Source of the DNA: Bacillus sp. UNC438CL73TsuS30
GTDB lineage: Bacteria; Bacillota; Bacilli; Bacillales; Cytobacillaceae
NCBI RefSeq assembly: GCF_000482325.1
Contig: NZ_KI535295.1
Location: 64,760 to 128,759 of the forward strand
DNA: 64,000 nt
Direction: 5' to 3'
In this document: one piece after another, positions 9,960 to 18,398 of the stretch
Layout of the letters: each line of letters begins with the position of its first letter
Numbering within the stretch: position 1 is the stretch's first letter
The notes under the pieces: generated by a model
What the model was told of the DNA's origin: nothing
The model's input: only the letters and a program-made list of their open reading frames with translations
The model's database searches: none
Translations under genes and position numbers: made by a program

Positions 9960-10297
9960 ATGGTAGAAACAATTTAATAGATGTATTTTGTTTAAATATA
10001 CAAAATGACAACCAAAAATTCTAGTTTTTACACAAAAGAAATAAATAGTAATAATGTTAAAATAATTTTAGGTATTTGCAAAAATAAAAAATATTTGTAT
10101 AATTGTAAAATGTAAGCGTTAACACTACTAGGGATGGGGGTGACTACATTTACTGAGAACGAATTTTTTCTTTTGAAGCATAGAAATTATATAATATTAT
10201 TACTATATTAATAAAGATAACCTCTAGTAAAGATTGTTTAAAATCTATCAAAAGAATTACATGCTTTTGGAAATGATTAAAAAGAGGAGATGAATTT
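9960..10297. other. AT-rich divergent regulatory gap between adeR and the permease
   Basis: 338 bases, very AT-rich. It contains the perfect cre match at 10111-10124 described separately and AT-rich promoter-like sequence on both sides. The permease start is preceded by AAAGAGGAGAT. A 25-codon frame at 10134-10211 was considered and not called. Confidence 0.6.
10111..10124 (+). promoter_or_regulatory. cre site (CcpA operator)
   Basis: TGTAAGCGTTAACA matches the CcpA consensus TGWAANCGNTNWCA at every position. It lies about 175 bases before the permease start, in the gap divergent from adeR. Carbon catabolite control of amino-acid uptake, and possibly of ald regulation, is the inference. Confidence 0.75.
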
Positions 10298-11698
10298 ATG
10301 AGTAAAAACCCTCAAGGAAAAGATCTTCATCGTGGATTGGAAGAAAGGCATATTAATTTAATGTCCCTAGGAGCTGCAATCGGAGTAGGATTATTCCTCG
10401 GTTCAGCAACAGCTATAAAAATGGCGGGGCCTGGAATTATTCTTGGATATGGTTTTAGTGGATTAATCATGTTTTTTATCATGCGTGCTTTAGGGGAAAT
10501 GGCCATACAAAAACCTGTAGCAGGATCATTTAGTAAGTATGCACGAGATTACTTGGGACCGCTGGCAGGATACATAACCGGCTGGAATTATTGGTTCTTA
10601 TGGGTTGTAACCTGTATGGCAGAAATTACAGCTGTCGGAGTTTATATGAAATATTGGTTTCCGGGGACTCCGGGTTGGATTTGGGCATTAGCTGCACTAG
10701 TTATCATGGCAACTGTCAATTTCCTTGCGGTAAAAGCCTATGGCGAACTGGAATTCTGGTTTGCACTGATTAAAATTGTCACCATTTGCTTAATGATTGT
10801 TGTTGGATTAGGAATGATTTTCTTTGGTATAGGTAATGGTGGGATTGCCACAGGAATAAACAATTTATGGAATCATGGTGGATTTTTCCCACATGGTTTC
10901 AAAGGAATCCTAATGTCATTACAAATGGTCATGTTTGCTTACTTAGGAATTGAAATGATCGGGGTTACAGCAGGAGAGGTTAAGAACCCGGAAAAGACGA
11001 TTGCAAGAGCGATTGATTCTGTTTTCTGGCGTATCTTGATTTTCTATGTAGGTGCACTGTTTGTTATTATGTCCATTTATCCTTGGCAGGAAATCGGAAC
11101 AAAGGGCAGCCCGTTCGTATTAACTTTCGAACAAATTGGCATTAAGGGTGCAGCTGGAATTATTAACTTTGTTGTACTAACGGCAGCCCTTTCTTCTTGT
11201 AATAGTGGAATCTTTAGTACGGCAAGAATGTTGTTTGACCTAGCGAAGCATGGTGAGGCTCCGGAGAAATTTGGTAAGGTTACGAGGACTGGTGTTCCGG
11301 GTCTTGCAATTATTGCCTCAGCAGCAGTATTATTAATTGGAGTAGTTTTAAACTATGTTGTACCAGCAAAAGTATTTACGATGGTTACAAGTATTGCAAC
11401 ATTCTCTGCAATTTGGACTTGGGGGGTTATCCTTTTATCCCAGCTACGCCATCGTAAAGATATGAAATCTAACGAGGTTCAGCAGTTAAAGTATAAACTG
11501 CCTTTATATCCGCTATCTTCCTATCTTTCACTCGCATTTCTTGTTTTTGTTGTGGTGATTATGGCGATTAATCCTGATCAAAGAATAGCAGTAATCGTTG
11601 GACCAATCTTTATATTAGCTCTTACTGGATATTATTATTTTAAAGGTTTTCATAAAAGAAATTCTTCTTCGTCAAAATCAAAAAATCAAGCAAGTTAA
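10298..11698 (+). CDS. Amino-acid permease, APC superfamily (candidate alanine/proline-type transporter)
   Basis: 466 aa, 12 predicted membrane segments. It carries the AAT/APC signature in the first segments (GAAIGVGLFLGSATAIKMAGPG, written here in parts: GAAIGVGLFLG and AIKMAGPG) and the conserved GEMAI...AGSFSKYA loop (about residue 65). It likely catalyses H+- or Na+-coupled amino-acid uptake. It is related to the AlaP/YtnA, AapA and RocE group; the specificity cannot be read from sequence. Its position next to ald and the AdeR-type regulator makes alanine a reasonable candidate. A perfect cre site is upstream and a strong terminator follows. Confidence 0.85.
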   Translation: MSKNPQGKDLHRGLEERHINLMSLGAAIGVGLFLGSATAIKMAGPGIILGYGFSGLIMFFIMRALGEMAIQKPVAGSFSKYARDYLGPLAGYITGWNYWFLWVVTCMAEITAVGVYMKYWFPGTPGWIWALAALVIMATVNFLAVKAYGELEFWFALIKIVTICLMIVVGLGMIFFGIGNGGIATGINNLWNHGGFFPHGFKGILMSLQMVMFAYLGIEMIGVTAGEVKNPEKTIARAIDSVFWRILIFYVGALFVIMSIYPWQEIGTKGSPFVLTFEQIGIKGAAGIINFVVLTAALSSCNSGIFSTARMLFDLAKHGEAPEKFGKVTRTGVPGLAIIASAAVLLIGVVLNYVVPAKVFTMVTSIATFSAIWTWGVILLSQLRHRKDMKSNEVQQLKYKLPLYPLSSYLSLAFLVFVVVIMAINPDQRIAVIVGPIFILALTGYYYFKGFHKRNSSSSKSKNQAS

Positions 11699-11707
11699 AT
11701 AAATTAT

Positions 11708-11744
11708 GAAAATGGAGTCCGGCAATCGGACTCCATTTTTTCTT
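11708..11744 (+). terminator. Terminator of the amino-acid permease
   Basis: Perfect stem AATGGAGTCC / GGACTCCATT followed by a T run. Confidence 0.88.
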
Positions 11745-11815
11745 CTTCAAAAAGGAATGAATCCTTCCACAGATTTGTCACATACTAATTTTGATTATAT
11801 AAAGGAGGGAATAGC

Positions 11816-12634
11816 GTGAAAAAATTTACTGCATTCGTTGCAACGGCAGCCCTTTCCATTTCGGTATTTAGTACCAATGCTAAAGCACAAAATGTTGCGG
11901 ACCCTACCGTTGCCCTGCAAGCCCAAAATACGATGTCCGTCCTGTGGTTTCAAAAAGCCGGTGAAGCAAAAGCATTGTATTATCAAGGGTATAATGTTGG
12001 AAAAATGAGGTTAGCTGAAATCCTGAAGAAAAAGCCAAAGAAAAAGGCTTCAAAGCGAGCTGTTGTACTAGATATTGATGAAACCATTTTAGATAACAGC
12101 CCTTACCAGGCATGGAACGTTGTTTCGGGAAAAGCCTATCCATTAAATTGGAATGAGTGGATCAATAGTGCACAGGCTAAACCACTTCCAGGGGCGATCA
12201 ATTTCCTGAAGTATGCAAATTCAAAGGGTGTAGAAATATACTACATATCAAACCGGACCGAAGCCCAAAAGGCTGCAACAATTAAAAATTTACAAAAGGT
12301 TGGTGCGCCTCAAGCTGATGCAGCACATGTATTGTTAAAGCAGCCTGGGGAAAAAGGGAAAGAGACGCGCCGCAAGCAAGTAGCGAAAACACATGATATT
12401 GTTTTATTATTTGGTGATAACTTGGGGGACTTTAGCGGTTTCGATGATTTATCGGTTCCTGAAAGACTCAAGGCAGTAGACAACCGTCGTAACGAATTTG
12501 GTAAGAAGTTGATTGTTTTCCCTAATCCAATGTACGGAGACTGGGAAGGAGCGATTTACAACTATGATTTCAGTAAATCAGATGTGGAGAAAGCGAAGCT
12601 AAGAAAAGAAGGACTTGTCCCATACCAGCCATAA
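11816..12634 (+). CDS. Secreted class C acid phosphatase / 5'-nucleotidase, e(P4)-type HAD
   Basis: 272 aa. The signal peptide MKKFTAFVATAALSISVFS ends near TNAKA, a signal peptidase I site; no lipobox Cys is present, unlike the lipoprotein members of this family. The class C DDDD signature is present as VVLDIDETILDN (about residues 82-93) and FGDNLGDFSG (about 201). HAD motif II appears in IYYISNRTE. It is likely a periplasmic or extracellular phosphomonoesterase acting on nucleotides for phosphate or nucleoside salvage. The GTG start follows AAAGGAGGG. It appears monocistronic, with a hairpin after the stop. Confidence 0.88.
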   Translation: MKKFTAFVATAALSISVFSTNAKAQNVADPTVALQAQNTMSVLWFQKAGEAKALYYQGYNVGKMRLAEILKKKPKKKASKRAVVLDIDETILDNSPYQAWNVVSGKAYPLNWNEWINSAQAKPLPGAINFLKYANSKGVEIYYISNRTEAQKAATIKNLQKVGAPQADAAHVLLKQPGEKGKETRRKQVAKTHDIVLLFGDNLGDFSGFDDLSVPERLKAVDNRRNEFGKKLIVFPNPMYGDWEGAIYNYDFSKSDVEKAKLRKEGLVPYQP

Positions 12635-12642
12635 ATAAACCG

Positions 12643-12672
12643 CAGCCAACGATTAGTTGGCTGTATTATTTT
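12643..12672 (+). terminator. Weak terminator after the acid phosphatase
   Basis: The stem CAGCCAAC / GTTGGCTG is followed by an imperfect T tract (TATTATTTTG). Confidence 0.6.
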
Positions 12673-12774
12673 GTGATTCCAGTTTTTTTCGTTGGACGTA
12701 ATTTATTAATGAGAGTATAGTAGTTTCCATGAGTTTTAAATAACCTACTTGTTAAATGTTCAAGGAGGCCTTTC

Positions 12775-13650
12775 ATGGATCGATTATTGCAATTAAATAC
12801 GATTTTTATCAGTATTGTTATTGAAGCTATCCCATTTATAGTAGTTGGGGCTTTGGTTTCTGCACTGATTGAGGTTTTTGTTTCTGAGAATACAATTATT
12901 CGAATAATGCCTAAAAATCGATTTTTATCTGTTATAACTGCTAGTTTAATAGGTGTATTATTCCCTGGATGTGAATGTGGAATTGTCCCAATTGCAGCAC
13001 GTTTGATAAAGAAAGGGGTAGCCCCTCATGCCGCTATATCCTTTATGCTCGCTGCACCTATTATTAACCCAATTGTTTTATTTGCCACATATATTGCCTT
13101 TGGTGACAGTTGGACAATGGTTTGGTATCGTTCAGGATTAGCTTTAGGTGTTTCCATTTTGGTTGGTATAGTTCTATCGTTTGCAATAAAAGGAAATCCA
13201 TTAAAAGAGAATATTGAAGTGCATATACACGATCATTCTAACCAAAACGTCAAACAAAAGTTGATAAGTGTATTGACCCATACTATCGATGAATTTTTGA
13301 GTGTTGGTAAATTTCTTGTCATGGGTGCATTGATTGCAGCGTCTATGCAGGTTTATGTGCCTACAAAGATTTTGCTTACTTTAGGTGGTACAAGGGTGAC
13401 AGCAACTCTTGTAATGATGGCTCTGGCGTTTATCTTATCGATTTGTTCAGAAGCAGATGCCTTTGTTGCTTCATCATTTAGGAACAGTTTTGCACAGGCT
13501 CAAAGCTCTATAGTGGCTTTTCTAGTATTTGGGGCAATGTTAGATATTAAGAATGTCTTGATGATGACTGGATATTTTCAAAAACGCCTAATTGTTATTT
13601 TAGTTTCATTAATTACAGTATTTGTATTCGTTGGTTCACTTCTTTTGTAA
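12775..13650 (+). CDS. ycgR: YcgR/YraQ-type permease (DUF318/ArsP_1)
   Basis: 291 aa integral membrane protein with about 8 segments. The family motif GCECGIVPIAARL (about residue 66) and the second-half repeat ICSEADAFVASSF (about 223) carry the conserved Cys and acidic residues of this permease family. Homologs pair with a TIGR03943-type partner, exactly as here, where ycgQ starts 13 nt downstream. The pair is thought to move a metal, metalloid or small ligand; substrate unproven. The ATG follows AAGGAGG. The neighbour's His-rich loop suggests a transition metal. Confidence 0.8.
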   Translation: MDRLLQLNTIFISIVIEAIPFIVVGALVSALIEVFVSENTIIRIMPKNRFLSVITASLIGVLFPGCECGIVPIAARLIKKGVAPHAAISFMLAAPIINPIVLFATYIAFGDSWTMVWYRSGLALGVSILVGIVLSFAIKGNPLKENIEVHIHDHSNQNVKQKLISVLTHTIDEFLSVGKFLVMGALIAASMQVYVPTKILLTLGGTRVTATLVMMALAFILSICSEADAFVASSFRNSFAQAQSSIVAFLVFGAMLDIKNVLMMTGYFQKRLIVILVSLITVFVFVGSLLL

Positions 13651-13663
13651 AGGAGGGTTAATA

Positions 13664-14560
13664 ATGTTTCGGGTTGTCATTTTACTGCTTTTCACAAACC
13701 TTTTTTTTATGTTGCACTCAACGGGAAACATCTCAAAATATATAAACCAAAAATATTCTTTTCTTTCATATAGTATGATCTACGTTTTATTTTTCTTGAC
13801 CATTGTGGAAGGTATTCGTTGGTATTTTGCAAGTAAGAAAAATGAGACAGAACATCAACATAATTGTGATTGTCATCATGAACATGACCATCATCACCAT
13901 CATGGACACGGAGAGGGCACCGAGAAAAAGTCCACTAAGAAAAAATTCAAGAAAATCTTGGGGTACACTTTTGTATTAATACCTGCTATATCAGGGGTTG
14001 TTTTGCCCGTTGCAACTCTTGACTCCCAGCTAGTGGACGCAAAGGGATTTTCATTCCCTGCATTAGAGGACGGAAATGATAAATACGGGACCCACCAAGT
14101 TCTGAATCCTGATATGAGTAAATTCATGAATCAAGGCGACTTTCAAGATTTAGTTCACAAGGAGTCTAAATCCTATGTTGGAAAAAATAATATTGCTTTA
14201 ACAGATAAAGACTTTTTAGTCGGATTAGAAGTTATTTATAATTTTCCTGGGACTTTTGCTGGAAAAACGATCACAATGAAAGGATTTTCCTATAATGGCC
14301 CTGGATTACAATTGAATCAACTTTTCTTACTGCGGTTTGGGATCATTCACTGTGTGGCAGATTCCGGAGCCTTCGGAATGATGATTCAATTCCCTAAAAA
14401 CATGCACATTCCAAATGACCAATGGTATCAGGTAACAGGAACCATGGATACCGTTTTTTATCAACCGATGAAAATGAAAATTCCTGTATTAAAAGTGACG
14501 AGCTATAAAATCATTCCAAAACCAAATGATCCTTACGTTTACAGAAACAGTTTGAATTAG
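13664..14560 (+). CDS. ycgQ: YcgQ-type TIGR03943 permease partner with His-rich loop
   Basis: 298 aa from the ATG at 13664, which is preceded by AAAGGAGGG; an in-frame ATG at 13622 lies inside ycgR and lacks a ribosome binding site. Two N-terminal membrane segments flank a cytoplasmic-type region containing a His cluster (HNCDCHHEHDHHHHHGHG, about residues 66-83), then a further hydrophobic segment (about 103-125) and a C-terminal extracytoplasmic domain with the family block RFGIIHCVADSGAFGMM. The His cluster is a probable metal-binding site. It is almost certainly co-transcribed with ycgR. Confidence 0.82.
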   Translation: MFRVVILLLFTNLFFMLHSTGNISKYINQKYSFLSYSMIYVLFFLTIVEGIRWYFASKKNETEHQHNCDCHHEHDHHHHHGHGEGTEKKSTKKKFKKILGYTFVLIPAISGVVLPVATLDSQLVDAKGFSFPALEDGNDKYGTHQVLNPDMSKFMNQGDFQDLVHKESKSYVGKNNIALTDKDFLVGLEVIYNFPGTFAGKTITMKGFSYNGPGLQLNQLFLLRFGIIHCVADSGAFGMMIQFPKNMHIPNDQWYQVTGTMDTVFYQPMKMKIPVLKVTSYKIIPKPNDPYVYRNSLN

Positions 14561-14573
14561 GAAGAATAGTTCT

Positions 14574-14597
14574 AGGCCCTTTTGGGGTCTTTTTTTG
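14574..14597 (+). terminator. Terminator of ycgR-ycgQ
   Basis: Short stem AGGCCC / GGGGTCT with a four-T loop, followed by seven T. Confidence 0.65.
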
Positions 14598-14694
14598 TAT
14601 GATGAAAAAGGCCTTATTTATGTAAAACCTCACAGATACGGTTCACCGTATCCATCAAAATGAGGTTCTCTAGGATTTTAAGATAAAACTCACT

Positions 14695-14945
14695 CCCTAT
14701 TAAATAAGATGTCTTGTCCATAATCGAGTAACCAGCAAAAGTAAAATAAGCGAAGATTTTTCGGTTAAATGCAGAATGGAGCTCGTTTCGGGGTAAATAA
14801 GGGAGGATTTTCCGATTATGCAAAGCAAAATCTCCCATTTTTGAATTTTTCGAGTCAATAGGCGGAATTTCTTCGTCTATATAAGCCTTTTTTAATAATA
14901 ATTACCAAATAAGCGAAATTATTTCGTCTATTTATCCGCTCGGGT
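14695..14945. repeat. Imperfect array of GCGAA/TTCG dyads, about 51-bp period
   Basis: The 430-base gap between convergent ycgQ and the AraC gene holds units beginning AAATAAGCGAA or CAATAGGCGGAA at about 14744, 14795, 14856 and 14907 (spacing 51, 61, 51). Each is a small dyad of the form AAATAAGCGAAA..TTTCGTCTATTT. A 74-codon minus-strand frame (14614-14838) overlaps the repeats and is not credible as a gene. It looks like a third array of the same architectural class as 1-135 and 40061-40396, but with different core words. Confidence 0.55.
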
Positions 14946-14956
14946 GCTTCTTTCCT

Positions 14957-14990
14957 TTACACAAAAGACCCCAACCATCAGGAAGGGGAT
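14957..14990 (-). terminator. Possible terminator of the AraC regulator gene
   Basis: On the minus strand CCCC..CC / GG..GGGG forms an interrupted stem followed by TCTTTTGTG, just after the stop codon. Confidence 0.45.
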
Positions 14991-15908
14991 TCATAGGTTT
15001 ATCGTTTTGTCTTGGTTCTCTCTCAACTGCTTTATATCTTCTTTAGGTGGTAAGCCAAACATGCGCGAGTATTCACGGCTAAATTGTGAGGGACTTTCAT
15101 AGCCAACCTGGAATGCAACATCTGCTGCATCCGCTGATTCGGATAATAACAGGCTCCGAGCTTCTTGTAGTCTCAGTTGTTTTTGGAATTGAATGGGGCT
15201 CATTGCTGTTACCTCTTTAAAGTGCCGATGTAGTGAAGAAACACTCATATTTGCTATTTCCGCTAATTCCTCAATCTTAAAAGACTTTTCATAGTTATTC
15301 ATGATATGTTGAATCACGTCACTGATTTGATTTGTGGAACTTCCTTCTATTGCAATTTGTTTTAACATTCCTCCATGTTCTCCTTGTAGAACTCTATAGA
15401 TGATTTCTTTCCTAATTAGAGGAGCAAGTACCTTGATATCTTTCGGAGTATCTAACAAACGAGCTAATCTTGTTACTGCGTCTAGCAAAGATGGTTCTAT
15501 TTTGCTTACATACATACCTCGTTTAGCATTTTCTTTCTTTTCAACTCCCATTTGAAATTCACGTAACACCTCCAATATTTCACTCGGTGTGAATTCAAGT
15601 TTGAGAGCCAGATAAGGAACTTCAGAAGAGGCTTCCGCAACTTGTCCGGTAATTGGCAGATTAACTGATGCAACAAGGTAATCGGCAGGACCGTACCTGA
15701 AGCGCTCCTGTGAAAGCACTACCTCCTTCATCCCTTGAACGACAATGCATAGGGAAGGCTTGTGAACTCCGTAATTTGGTCCAGTTTCATTAGAGTAACG
15801 GGAGAAAAATAAAAACGGAATAACAGTCATTTGAGTACCATCCTGTCCCGTATGAATCTCTATGATTTTGGCGAGTTCAACTCTTTGTCTATATAATTGT
15901 TCAAACAT
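14991..15908 (-). CDS. AraC-family regulator with AraC_N domain (YqhC-like)
   Basis: 305 aa. N-terminal AraC_N (cupin-like) domain, about residues 20-180 (PSLCIVVQGMKEV, LPITGQV). C-terminal double helix-turn-helix, about 200-295, with IEELAEIANMSVSSLHRHFK and the AraC signature AADVAFQVGYESPSQFSREY. ATG after AAAGGAGGAT. It is divergent from two aldo/keto reductase loci. In E. coli the AraC_N protein YqhC activates the reductases yqhD and dkgA in response to aldehydes, so aldehyde-responsive control of the neighbouring reductase is a reasonable inference. Confidence 0.87.
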   Translation of the reverse strand: MFEQLYRQRVELAKIIEIHTGQDGTQMTVIPFLFFSRYSNETGPNYGVHKPSLCIVVQGMKEVVLSQERFRYGPADYLVASVNLPITGQVAEASSEVPYLALKLEFTPSEILEVLREFQMGVEKKENAKRGMYVSKIEPSLLDAVTRLARLLDTPKDIKVLAPLIRKEIIYRVLQGEHGGMLKQIAIEGSSTNQISDVIQHIMNNYEKSFKIEELAEIANMSVSSLHRHFKEVTAMSPIQFQKQLRLQEARSLLLSESADAADVAFQVGYESPSQFSREYSRMFGLPPKEDIKQLRENQDKTINL

Positions 15909-15984
15909 AAAATCCTCCTTTGTTTTTCTTCATTCATTGGTCCCATTATAAGGCTAATTTACTTTTTGAGTAAATGGTTGTGAG

Positions 15985-16030
15985 AGGATTATGCAATCAT
16001 TTGACAGGATTGTGATACCAGTCGTATTTT
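15985..16030 (+). promoter_or_regulatory. Promoter and candidate AraC operator for the aldo/keto reductases
   Basis: TTGACA (16001-16006) and TATTTT (16025-16030), 18 bases apart, form a sigma-A-like promoter. AGGATTATG (15985) and AGGATTGTG (16006) are direct repeats 21 bases apart, two helical turns, the layout expected for an AraC-type dimer. The assignment to the adjacent regulator is inference. Confidence 0.5.
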
Positions 16031-16109
16031 CATTTGTTGCATAATGAGGATGCAAGTTAATGCACATCTTTATTTTCAACCTTTAATAAAAAAGAAAGGA
16101 AGATAAAAT

Positions 16110-16497
16110 ATGCAAAAACGTATGTTAGGAAATAGCGGCTTAGAAGTTTCTGCTATACCTTACCGGAAAAATTGATAAAAATGTAACATTCGTTAGCTCC
16201 GATTTTCGCAGTATTGTTTCTCGCTTCAAACCGGAAAATATCGAAGCTAATCAGATATTGGTTGAACTGATAAAGAAGATTGCAGTGGGTAAAAATGCAA
16301 CGCCAGCTCAAATCGCATTAGCATGGGTACTTGCTCAGAAGGCATGGATTGTTCCGATTCCCGGTACAAGGAAACTGGATCGTCTGGAAGAAAATCTTGG
16401 CGCTGCAGAAGTTGAGCTGACAGCAGAAGAACTACATGATTTGAACGACACACTATCAAAGATTGAAATTTGGGGAGAACGGTACCCGGCAGAATAG
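16110..16497 (+). pseudogene. Aldo/keto reductase remnant with large internal deletion
   Basis: The start MQKRMLGNSGLEVSAI is the typical N-terminus of a YakC/IolS-type aldo/keto reductase of about 330 aa, with a good ribosome binding site (AAAGGAAG). After about 16 codons the sequence jumps to the family's C-terminal third, in a different frame: LTGKIDKN, then SSDFRSIV.RFKPENIEAN, then ATPAQIALAWVLAQK and IPGTRKLDRLEENLGAA, ending GERYPAE. About 200 codons, including all four catalytic residues, are missing, and the junction near 16156 shifts frame to an early TGA. The C-terminal piece is open from 16258 to 16497 but has no separate function that I can support. Confidence 0.85.
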
Positions 16498-16514
16498 GCA
16501 AATAGAGTGGGTAA

Positions 16515-17402
<888 letters not shown>

Positions 17403-17600
17403 TGCTTAATAGAGTGCTAATCAATATCTTTGATTGTCATTTTCTATTTAATAAACCGTTTCTAATATTACTTACAAAAAATTAAGTGAAGTTTGCGAAA
17501 TTTTGAACTTAAAGTGACCATGAGCTTTATTCGAGGATGGATTAATGTCTTCCTTGTTGAAGCAACGGGCAGTAAGCGTATTTTATATACTCAGCACATT
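17403..17600. other. Gap after the aldo/keto reductase
   Basis: About 200 bases with stops in all frames. The stretch 17530-17585 (CTTCCTTGTTGAAGCAACGG and surroundings) is less AT-rich and looks like a fragment of a dispersed or degraded element. I cannot assign it. Confidence 0.3.
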
Positions 17601-17645
17601 ATAAAAGCTATCTTTCCCTTAATGAAAAGATAGCTTTTATCCTTA
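17601..17645. terminator. Bidirectional terminator between convergent aldo/keto reductase and GNAT genes
   Basis: Long, near-perfect stem ATAAAAGCTATCTTT / AAAAGATAGCTTTTAT. Confidence 0.8.
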
Positions 17646-17735
17646 TTTTACTTGCTGGAAAACATAATCATATCTTTCCTCATTTTTTTGTTTTCAGTAT
17701 TACCCCAAATTTTAAGCTTCGTAAAGCATATTTTC

Positions 17736-18248
17736 TTATTCTTCCACAGGTTCTTTAGGTCCGTTAAGTTCTAATTGATAAAAAGCTAAGTCGAGCCATC
17801 TATTGAATTTAAAACCCGCCTTACTTATTGTACCTGAATGAACAAAGCCAAAGTTTTTATGCATGGTAATGCTTTTTTCATTCGCAGCATCAATTCCAGC
17901 AATTATAGTCATATACTCTCTTTCCCTGGCAACAGCGATTAATTCTTTCATTAAAGAAGTCCCAATGCCCTTTTTTCTGTATTCCTTATCAACATAAACA
18001 GAATGTTCAATTGAATATTTATAAGCGGGCCATGCTCTAAAAGGACCGAATGTCGCAAATCCAACCACTTTATTATCTTGTTCACATACTAATATTGGAA
18101 AACTTTCATCCATCTTTTGTTCAAACCAAATTTGTCTGCTTTCAAGCGTTTGGGGTTTATATGAGTAAACAGCAGTAGTATAAAGAATGGCATCATTATA
18201 GATATTTAAAATGTCCACCAAATCTTTTTGAGTTGCTTCCCTTATCAT
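17736..18248 (-). CDS. GNAT N-acetyltransferase, phosphinothricin acetyltransferase-like (YwnH type)
   Basis: 170 aa. GNAT acetyl-CoA site with EHSVYVDKEYRKKGIGTSL (motif A, Q/RxxGxG/A as RKKGIG, about residues 91-98) and the PAT-type N-terminus MIREATQKDLVDILNIYNDA. Homologs acetylate phosphinothricin, methionine sulfoximine/sulfone or similar amino acids. The substrate here is unproven. It is divergent from a LysR regulator across an 11-bp inverted repeat, a layout typical of LysR control of the facing gene. Confidence 0.85.
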   Translation of the reverse strand: MIREATQKDLVDILNIYNDAILYTTAVYSYKPQTLESRQIWFEQKMDESFPILVCEQDNKVVGFATFGPFRAWPAYKYSIEHSVYVDKEYRKKGIGTSLMKELIAVAREREYMTIIAGIDAANEKSITMHKNFGFVHSGTISKAGFKFNRWLDLAFYQLELNGPKEPVEE

Positions 18249-18334
18249 TTTTTTCTTCCTTTCAAAAATAAATTTTTCTTCCTATATCTGATTGTAGATT
18301 GTTCCATACAAAACGTAAAATTGAACTTTTTAAC

Positions 18335-18365
18335 CGTTTGCTATAGGATAAAGTTATAGCAAACG
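18335..18365. promoter_or_regulatory. Perfect 11-bp inverted repeat between GNAT and LysR genes
   Basis: CGTTTGCTATA (18335-18345) and TATAGCAAACG (18355-18365) are exact inverse complements with a 9-base spacer, 33 bases before the LysR start. There is no T run, so it is not a terminator. A LysR operator in the divergent promoter is the best reading. Confidence 0.6.
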
Positions 18366-18398
18366 ATCCAAAAAAATCAGTTAAGGTAAGGTGAGTAT

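Noticed and set aside
10134..10211. 25-codon ORF downstream of the cre site
   Set aside because: The only ribosome binding site-like letters touch the ATG, the sequence is AT-rich low complexity, and no hairpin switch like that of bmrC is seen.
12664..12774. Zur- or Fur-type box before ycgR
   Set aside because: CGTAATTTATTAATG (12698-12712) recalls a Zur half-site pattern, but only one half fits; too weak to list as an operator.
14614..14838. 74-codon minus-strand ORF
   Set aside because: It lies over the dyad array and a terminator region, has no ribosome binding site and unusual composition (many Tyr/Phe/Asn). Treated as a by-product of the repeats.
17403..17600. Transposase or IS fragment
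   Set aside because: The segment near 17530-17585 looks less AT-rich than its flanks, but no reading frame or inverted ends could be tied to a known element.
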